Made by a program: the position numbers and the translations under genes
Shown: positions 44,496-49,151 of the stretch, piece after piece
How positions within the stretch are numbered: the stretch's first letter is position 1
Layout of the letters: each line of letters opens with the position of its first letter
NCBI RefSeq assembly: GCF_008011855.1
Contig: NZ_VOUX01000027.1
Location: 1 to 49,151, forward strand
Length of the DNA stretch: 49,151 nucleotides
Source of the DNA: Serratia bockelmannii
GTDB lineage: Bacteria > Pseudomonadota > Gammaproteobacteria > Enterobacterales > Enterobacteriaceae
Direction: 5' to 3'
The notes under the pieces: model-generated
The model's database searches: none
What the model was told of the DNA's origin: nothing
The model's input: the letters and a program-made list of their open reading frames with translations, nothing else

Positions 44496-44502
44496 AACAG
44501 GC

Positions 44503-45144
44503 TCAGGATTCCGGATAAACCTTTTCTTTATACTCGCACAGGTCTTCGATAATGCAGGAACCGCAGCGCGGTTTACGCGCGATGCAGGTGTAGCGCCCAT
44601 GCAGGATCAGCCAGTGGTGGCAATCGACCTTGAATTCGGCGGGCACGACCTTCAACAGCTTCTCTTCCACCTGATCGACGTTCTTGCCCGGCGCGAAGTG
44701 GGTGCGGTTGCACACCCGGAAGATGTGGGTGTCGACGGCGATGGTCGCCCAGCCGAAAGCGGTATTGAGCACCACGTTGGCGGTCTTGCGTCCGACGCCC
44801 GGCAGCGCTTCCAGCGCGGCGCGATCCTCCGGTACTTCGCCGCCGTGCAGTTCCAGCAGCATGCGGCAGGTTTTGATCACGTTTTCGGCCTTGCTGTTGA
44901 ACAGGCCGATGGTCTTGATGTACTCCTTGACGCCATCAACCCCCAGCGCCAGCATGGCGGCAGGGGTGTTGGCGACTGGATAAAGCTTGGCGGTCGCCTT
45001 GTTGACGCTCACGTCGGTGGCCTGTGCAGACAGCAGCACCGCAATCAGCAGCTCAAACGGCGTGGTGTACACCAGCTCGGTGGTCGGATGCGGGTTGTTG
45101 TCGCGCAGCCGGGTCAGAATTTCCAGTCGCTTCTGCTTGTTCAT
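44503..45144 (-). CDS. nth: Endonuclease III
   Basis: 213 residues (E. coli 211). It is a base-excision DNA glycosylase/AP lyase for oxidised pyrimidines. The helix-hairpin-helix LEALPGVGRKTANVVL carries the catalytic Lys, with the catalytic Asp in VDTHIFRV. The [4Fe-4S] cluster motif C-x6-C-x2-C-x5-C is in CIARKPRCGSCIIEDLC. It is the last gene of the rsx run; its ATG shares one base with the rsxE stop (TGATG), so translation is coupled. Confidence 0.97.
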   Translation of the reverse strand: MNKQKRLEILTRLRDNNPHPTTELVYTTPFELLIAVLLSAQATDVSVNKATAKLYPVANTPAAMLALGVDGVKEYIKTIGLFNSKAENVIKTCRMLLELHGGEVPEDRAALEALPGVGRKTANVVLNTAFGWATIAVDTHIFRVCNRTHFAPGKNVDQVEEKLLKVVPAEFKVDCHHWLILHGRYTCIARKPRCGSCIIEDLCEYKEKVYPES

Positions 45145-45842
45145 CAGGCCTTCTCAGCACGTCCTTGTCCCAGCAGCGGTTCCACCGCCACGGCGCGGGC
45201 TTTGCGCGCCTTCATTTTTTCGTCGATCAGATATTTGACCGCCAGCAGCAGCCCCAGGCCGATAAAGGCACCCGGCGGCAGCATCGCCAGCAGGAACGGG
45301 CTGTCGAAATGCACCACTTCGATGCGCAGCGACTTGGCCCAGCCGCCCAGCAGCTGATCGGCGCCGTCGAACAGCGTGCCGTTGCCCAACAGTTCGCGCA
45401 TCGAGCCCAGCGTCACCATCACGCCGGTGGCACCGAGGCCGATGGCCATGCCGTCCAGCGCCGAGAGGCCGACCGGCTTCTTGGCGGCCACCGCTTCGGC
45501 GCGGCCCACCACGATGCAGTTGGTCACGATCAATGGAATAAAGATGCCGAGCGACTGATACAGGCCGAAGGCATAGGCGTTGATCAGCATCTGCACGATG
45601 CTCACCACCGCGGCGATGATCATCACGTAGATAGGAATACGCACCTCGCTCGGCACCCAGCGGCGCACCGCGGAGATGGAGGCGTTGGTCAGCGTCAGCA
45701 CCAGCGTGGTGGCCAGCCCCAGGCCCAGCGCGTTGGTGACGGTGGAGGTCACCGCCAGCAACGGACACATGCCCAGCAACTGCACCAGGGCGGAGTTGTT
45801 TTTCCACAACCCCTGGACGATCAATTCTTTGGCTTCACTCAT
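45144..45842 (-). CDS. rsxE: Rsx/Rnf electron transport complex subunit RsxE
   Basis: 232 residues (E. coli 231), six membrane helices. Family segments are [26 protein letters not shown], with the conserved Cys at the half-barrel site of the Nqr/Rnf family, and [19 protein letters not shown]. It helps conduct electrons through the membrane to reduce SoxR. The ATG overlaps the rsxG stop (45839-45842) and its stop overlaps nth. An upstream five-codon extension is not supported. Confidence 0.96.
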   Translation of the reverse strand: MSEAKELIVQGLWKNNSALVQLLGMCPLLAVTSTVTNALGLGLATTLVLTLTNASISAVRRWVPSEVRIPIYVMIIAAVVSIVQMLINAYAFGLYQSLGIFIPLIVTNCIVVGRAEAVAAKKPVGLSALDGMAIGLGATGVMVTLGSMRELLGNGTLFDGADQLLGGWAKSLRIEVVHFDSPFLLAMLPPGAFIGLGLLLAVKYLIDEKMKARKARAVAVEPLLGQGRAEKA

Positions 45843-46468
45843 TCGCTGGCTCCACACGCAGGTAAGCTTTCAAGTTTAGGCGGCAGCGTTTCCATATACA
45901 ACGCCGTGCGGCGCACCGCATTGACCACCGCACGCGGGGTGATGGTCGCGCCGGTGAACTGGTCGAACATACCGCCGTCTTTCTTCACCGCCCAGCGCTT
46001 ATCGTCCGGGCCTTCGATTTTCTTGCCGCTGAAGAAAGAAATCCAGTCGGAAATGCGCAGTTCAATTTTGTCACCCAGCCCCGGGGTTTCGTGGTGTTCA
46101 ATCACCCGGGTGCCGAGCACCGTGCCGTTGAAATCGGCGCCGACCAGCAGTTTGATAGCGCCGGAGTAGCCGTCCGGCGCGGTGGTTTCCAGCGCGGCGG
46201 CGGTCGGCTGCCCGTTTTTGCGCGCCAGGTACAAACGGTGCGGCGCGCCGTCGCCCAGCGCCGGATCGCTGACCAGGAAGCATTCGTTCTGCATGATGTT
46301 GTCGTAGTTTTCCGGTGGCACCACCTGATCGAGCAGCGCTTTTTGCTGCAGCGCCGCCTGATGGGCGATGGTGGTTTTCGTCAGGGCGTAGACCACGGCG
46401 GTCAGGCCGGTGGTGACCGCCGCAAACACCGCCAGCGTGGTGCCGTGCTTTCTCATGGAATTCAGCAT
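45839..46468 (-). CDS. rsxG: Rsx/Rnf complex subunit RsxG (covalent FMN protein)
   Basis: 209 residues (E. coli 206). One N-terminal membrane helix (about 9-28) is followed by a periplasmic FMN-binding domain with the flavin attachment motif S/T-GAT as FTGATIT (Thr bound to FMN by a phosphoester, catalysed by ApbE). [13 protein letters not shown] is the other conserved segment. It lies 9 bp after rsxD and overlaps rsxE by 4 bp. Confidence 0.96.
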   Translation of the reverse strand: MLNSMRKHGTTLAVFAAVTTGLTAVVYALTKTTIAHQAALQQKALLDQVVPPENYDNIMQNECFLVSDPALGDGAPHRLYLARKNGQPTAAALETTAPDGYSGAIKLLVGADFNGTVLGTRVIEHHETPGLGDKIELRISDWISFFSGKKIEGPDDKRWAVKKDGGMFDQFTGATITPRAVVNAVRRTALYMETLPPKLESLPACGASE

Positions 46469-46477
46469 GGCGGCTCC

Positions 46478-47563
46478 TTAGCGATGGCCGTACACGCGCG
46501 GCTGCGTGTAGTGGTCGATTAACGGGACGGTGATGTTGGCGAGCAGCACGGCGAAGGCCACGCCGTCAGGGTATCCGCCATAGACGCGGATCAGCCACAC
46601 CAGCACGCCGATCAGCGCGCCGTAGATCAAACGGCCCTTCGGCGTGGTCGAGGCGCTGACCGGATCGGTGGCGATAAAGAACGCGCCCAGCATGCTGGCG
46701 CCGGAGAACAGGTGGATCAGCGGCGAAGCCTGATGCGCCGGATCGATCCACCAGGCCAGGCCGGAACAGAAGGCGATGGCGGCCAACATGCTGAACGGGA
46801 TCTGCCAGTGGATCAGGCGGCGCGCCAGCATAAACAGGCCGCCGGCCAGGAAGCCGAGGTTGACCCACTGCCAGCCGATGCCGGCCAGGGCGCCGCCGAA
46901 CAGCGGCTGCTGCAACACCTGTTCCACGCTGTGGCCGCTGCGCAGGCCGGTTTTGAAGCCGTCGAGCGGCGTGGCCTGGCTGATGCCGTCCACGCCCATC
47001 TGCAGTTCGTGCAGCGTCGCGCCTTGCGAGGTATGGCCGCTGAAAATGGCCAGCAGTGTGTCGTGGAACGGTAGCGCGGTGGCGCGCAGCTCATCCGGCG
47101 GCAGCCAACTGGTCATCTGCACCGGGAAGGAGATCAGCAGCACCACGTAACCGACCATCGCCGGGTTGAACGGGTTCTGCCCAAGGCCGCCGTACAGCTG
47201 CTTGGCGATGACGATGGCGAAGAACGTACCGATGACGATCATCCACCAGGGTGCCAGCGGCGGCAGGCTGATGCCGAGCAGCAGCGCGGTCAGCAGGGCG
47301 GAGTTATCCGCCAGCCGGCTGCGCACCGGCAGCTTGCGCAGTTTTAGGATCGCGCCTTCCGCCGCCAGCGCGACGATCGCCGCCAGCGCCACCTGGATCA
47401 ACACGCCGTAGCCGAAAAACCAAATCTGCGCCGCGATGCCGGGAATGCACGCCAACATCACCCACAGCATAATGCGGCTGGTGCTTTGCTGGTTGTGGGT
47501 GAACGGCGAGCTGGCGATGTGTAAGCCTTTGGCGGCTGTGGGTGATACCGGCCTGAACTTCAT
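46478..47563 (-). CDS. rsxD: Rsx/Rnf complex subunit RsxD
   Basis: 361 residues from ATG 47563 (E. coli 352). It is a membrane protein of about ten helices, homologous to Nqr[22 protein letters not shown] opens the protein, and [19 protein letters not shown] is the riboflavin/FMN-binding half. The second flavin site is near SQATPL (Thr198). [16 protein letters not shown] lies near the C-terminus. The open frame continues about 114 codons upstream, but that stretch overlaps the intergenic control region and does not match the family. In E. coli rsxC lies directly upstream; here an AraC-family gene intervenes. Confidence 0.95.
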   Translation of the reverse strand: MKFRPVSPTAAKGLHIASSPFTHNQQSTSRIMLWVMLACIPGIAAQIWFFGYGVLIQVALAAIVALAAEGAILKLRKLPVRSRLADNSALLTALLLGISLPPLAPWWMIVIGTFFAIVIAKQLYGGLGQNPFNPAMVGYVVLLISFPVQMTSWLPPDELRATALPFHDTLLAIFSGHTSQGATLHELQMGVDGISQATPLDGFKTGLRSGHSVEQVLQQPLFGGALAGIGWQWVNLGFLAGGLFMLARRLIHWQIPFSMLAAIAFCSGLAWWIDPAHQASPLIHLFSGASMLGAFFIATDPVSASTTPKGRLIYGALIGVLVWLIRVYGGYPDGVAFAVLLANITVPLIDHYTQPRVYGHR

Positions 47564-47645
47564 AGAGTAACGATACCTTCTGCGCCGCGCCTGCGGCAGT
47601 TTCGATGCGCCGAATTGCGGGCGCGGCAAAAAATAATAGCCGAGT

Positions 47646-47674
47646 ATTCTACCTGATTCGATGCGAGGGTAATA
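47646..47674 (-). promoter_or_regulatory. Candidate internal promoter of rsxDGE-nth
   Basis: On the minus strand TAGAAT (47646-47651) resembles a -10, with a poor -35 (TATTAC) 17 bp upstream. It lies about 83 bp before rsxD. Some such promoter is required, because the AraC gene separates rsxD from the rsxABC transcript by 1.3 kb. Confidence 0.4.
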
Positions 47675-47929
47675 CGCCTTAATGGTAGGGGTATTCGGCT
47701 TTCCGCACATCTGGCGATCGGGACGGCGCGATTTGATTTTTTTTTGGCCGGTAAATGGGCTAACGTGAGGAATTGTCAGTGGAACTTGTGCCGCCATCGA
47801 CCGCGGAAAATGGGTTAAGCGTCTGAATGAGATATCATTTTTCTCCAGATTTCCGCACAAAATAACAACTTTCACATAATCCGTGTAGGTTACTATCGCG
47901 AACATTATTGAGTCAGTGAATCCATAATA

Positions 47930-48823
47930 ATGACAAATGAAGACATTTTTTTTATTGAAGAGCTAATTGAGTGGGTGGAGATACATCTGGAGAAACGGCC
48001 AAACCTGGATGAAGTCGCGCGTATTTCGGGCTATTCCAAGTGGCATCTGCAGCGTAAATTCAAGCGTATTACCGGCATTCAACTCGCCACCTATATCCGT
48101 TCGCGCATCCTGACGCGCGCCGCGGTGGCGCTGCGCATTACTCGCCGCTCCATCATCGACATTTCCGATGAGCTGGGCTTCGATTCACAGCAGACCTTCA
48201 CCCGCATGTTCAAGCAGCGCTTCGGCACCACGCCCAATCGCTACCGCTCGATGGCGCACTGGGACGTGAAAAACCTGATGCCGCGCTTTAACTTCGAAGC
48301 CAGCTACGGTGCCGGTTATTATCCGGAAGTGAAGCGGTTGACGCTGCCCGACATGCAGTTGGTCGGTTTCACGCGTCGGTTGGATTTCGCCTCCGAACAG
48401 GAGCTGGAATATTCTTCCTGCATGGCGATGAAGGACGAGATTTTCAACGACTTCTTCAAGGGGTTGCACGTTGACTGTCGGCGAATTTACAGCATTTATT
48501 CTCCTCATGCCGGGGAGGGCGACGAGCTCTCGTCCACGTTGGTGATGGCGGTCGATCCTGAACACAAAAAGGATATTCTTTCCAACCATCAGATCGACAC
48601 CTTCCATCTGCCGAGCCGCGAGTTTATCTCCATCAACCATAAGGGCACGGCGAAAGAGTGTCTGCAGTTTTTCGGCTACCTGATGTCGCATGTGATGCCG
48701 GGGCTGAAGGATGAAGTGCGCGGCAGTATGGAAATGGAGATCATTCAAACCAAAGAGTGGAATCCGGAATCCAAACTGCGCCAGATTGAAGTGGATTACA
48801 CCTACCTGATTTCTATCGATTAA
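47930..48823 (+). CDS. Rob/MarA-type AraC-family regulator with GyrI-like domain
   Basis: 297 residues (E. coli Rob 289). Two helix-turn-helices lie at about 25-48 ([20 protein letters not shown]) and 74-98 ([24 protein letters not shown]), closely matching Rob, MarA and SoxS. A C-terminal ligand-binding GyrI-like domain (about 120-297) follows, as in Rob. ATG 47930 is used, with no strong ribosome site. It sits between rsxC and rsxD on the opposite strand. Rob itself is encoded elsewhere in enterobacteria, so this is probably a paralogue. Its targets may be efflux and stress genes with marboxes; I found no convincing marbox in the 366-bp gap before it. Confidence 0.88.
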   Translation: MTNEDIFFIEELIEWVEIHLEKRPNLDEVARISGYSKWHLQRKFKRITGIQLATYIRSRILTRAAVALRITRRSIIDISDELGFDSQQTFTRMFKQRFGTTPNRYRSMAHWDVKNLMPRFNFEASYGAGYYPEVKRLTLPDMQLVGFTRRLDFASEQELEYSSCMAMKDEIFNDFFKGLHVDCRRIYSIYSPHAGEGDELSSTLVMAVDPEHKKDILSNHQIDTFHLPSREFISINHKGTAKECLQFFGYLMSHVMPGLKDEVRGSMEMEIIQTKEWNPESKLRQIEVDYTYLISID

Positions 48824-48824
48824 A

Positions 48825-48850
48825 CGGCGCCGGGCTGTGGCCAGGCGCCG
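48825..48850. terminator. Hairpin between the AraC-family gene and rsxC
   Basis: CGGCGCC, a 12-nt loop, GGCGCCG with inner pairs, between the convergent ends of the two genes. It lacks a long U-tract, so it is only a possible terminator or barrier to read-through from rsxC. Confidence 0.4.
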
Positions 48851-48856
48851 CTGTCA

Positions 48857-49151
48857 TCATTTGTCTTCCGTTTCCGCCGTCAGCGATTCCCTGGCGGCTT
48901 TTTTGGCTTTGGCGCGGGCGATAGCCGCTGCCACCGCCGCCTTGCGCGGGTCTTCCTCGGCGGCAGCCGGAGCCGGTTCCGCCGCTGCAGGAGCATCCGC
49001 CTGCTGCGCGGCTTTCTTGGCTTTTACACGTGCCAGTGCCGCGGCAACCGCTGCTTTGCGCGGGTCTTCCTCGACGGCAGCCGGAGCCGGTTCCGCCGCT
49101 GCAGGGGCATCGGCCTGCTGCGCGGCTTTTTTGGCTTTGGCGCGGGCGATA
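48857..49151 (-). CDS. rsxC: Rsx/Rnf complex subunit RsxC, C-terminal repeat region (partial)
   Basis: The last 97 codons of rsxC in this window, ending in two consecutive TGA stops (48857-48859, then 48854-48856). The sequence is Ala/Lys/Glu/Pro-rich: repeats beginning I/[16 protein letters not shown] and [12 protein letters not shown], then a unique tail ([12 protein letters not shown]). RsxC/RnfC proteins of enterobacteria carry such low-complexity tails after their flavin and Fe-S domains. The gene continues beyond the right edge. It is separated from rsxD by the AraC-family gene. Confidence 0.88.
   Translation of the reverse strand, partial: IARAKAKKAAQQADAPAAAEPAPAAVEEDPRKAAVAAALARVKAKKAAQQADAPAAAEPAPAAAEEDPRKAAVAAAIARAKAKKAARESLTAETEDK
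48923..49150 (-). repeat. Two 114-bp tandem repeats in rsxC
   Basis: Codon-phased 38-residue units start at 49150 and 49036, and a partial third starts at 48922. Differences between copies are few (for example IARAK against LARVK). Unit number beyond the edge is unknown. Such in-frame repeats expand and contract easily. Confidence 0.85.

Noticed and set aside
47564..47905. 114-codon N-terminal extension of rsxD
   Set aside because: Does not match the RsxD family, spans the region where promoters must lie, and the ATG at 47563 gives the expected N-terminus.
1..49151. CRISPR array, insertion sequence or prophage
   Set aside because: No regularly spaced direct repeats of CRISPR type, no transposase or integrase motifs, and no phage structural genes were seen on either strand.

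Overview
The window is about 49 kb of GC-rich enterobacterial chromosome. It is almost certainly Serratia, most likely S. marcescens. The gene order follows the E. coli tRNA-Val/mdtK to rsx/nth arc, and it carries the family I.3 secreted lipase LipA whose catalytic residues fall at the positions known for S. marcescens (Ser207, Asp256, His314). There is no phage, insertion sequence or CRISPR array.

Layout. (1) 1-8.35 kb: three tandem tRNA-Val(GAC) genes with their promoter, mdtK, ribE, an I78-type inhibitor lipoprotein, cfa, the purine block punC/punR/purR, and a 29-residue YnhF-like membrane peptide. (2) 8.4-14.2 kb: sodB, mepH, grxD, rnt, gloA, nemA and nemR (oxidative and electrophile stress, cell wall, RNA processing). 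(3) 14.2-25 kb: conserved genes (ydhL, ydhF, sodC, ydhKJI, slyA) interrupted by accessory genes: eptA with a PmrA-like box, an NAD(P)-binding protein with a divergent LysR regulator, and lipA. (4) 25.5-31.5 kb: slyB, anmK, mliC, pdxH, tyrS, pdxY and gstA, in the E. coli order. (5) 31.6-42.3 kb: an accessory block between gstA and dtpA, which are neighbours in E. coli. It holds a DapA paralogue with a structured leader, DUF3811, an HD phosphohydrolase, two SnoaL-like proteins, a 0.6-kb hairpin-dense non-coding stretch, a Rid protein without the usual arginine, an APH(6)-like kinase, a cupin, a BenE transporter with a divergent SutR-like regulator, and a Tat-exported prolyl oligopeptidase. (6) 42.4-49.15 kb: dtpA, nth, rsxE, rsxG, rsxD and the 3' end of rsxC.

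The most unusual arrangement is at the right end. The rsx operon, contiguous in E. coli, is split here by a complete Rob/MarA-type AraC regulator gene on the opposite strand between rsxC and rsxD. Rsx keeps SoxR reduced and silent, so a Rob-like activator embedded in it suggests a redox-linked circuit that I do not know to be described. Other points to check are the attenuator-like leader with a Lys-containing 31-codon ORF ahead of the dapA paralogue, the hairpin cluster at 35.5-36.1 kb, an orphan plus-strand terminator suggesting a small RNA near 12.2 kb, two perfect 16-bp palindromes between benE and the SutR-like gene, and two NemR boxes, the first lying in the nemR promoter spacer.

Many control sites can be read directly: tRNA and cfa promoters, candidate boxes for PurR, NemR, SlyA, PmrA and PhoP, and about sixteen intrinsic terminators or terminator-like hairpins. 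All family names come from reading motifs and remembered relatives; no database search was possible.
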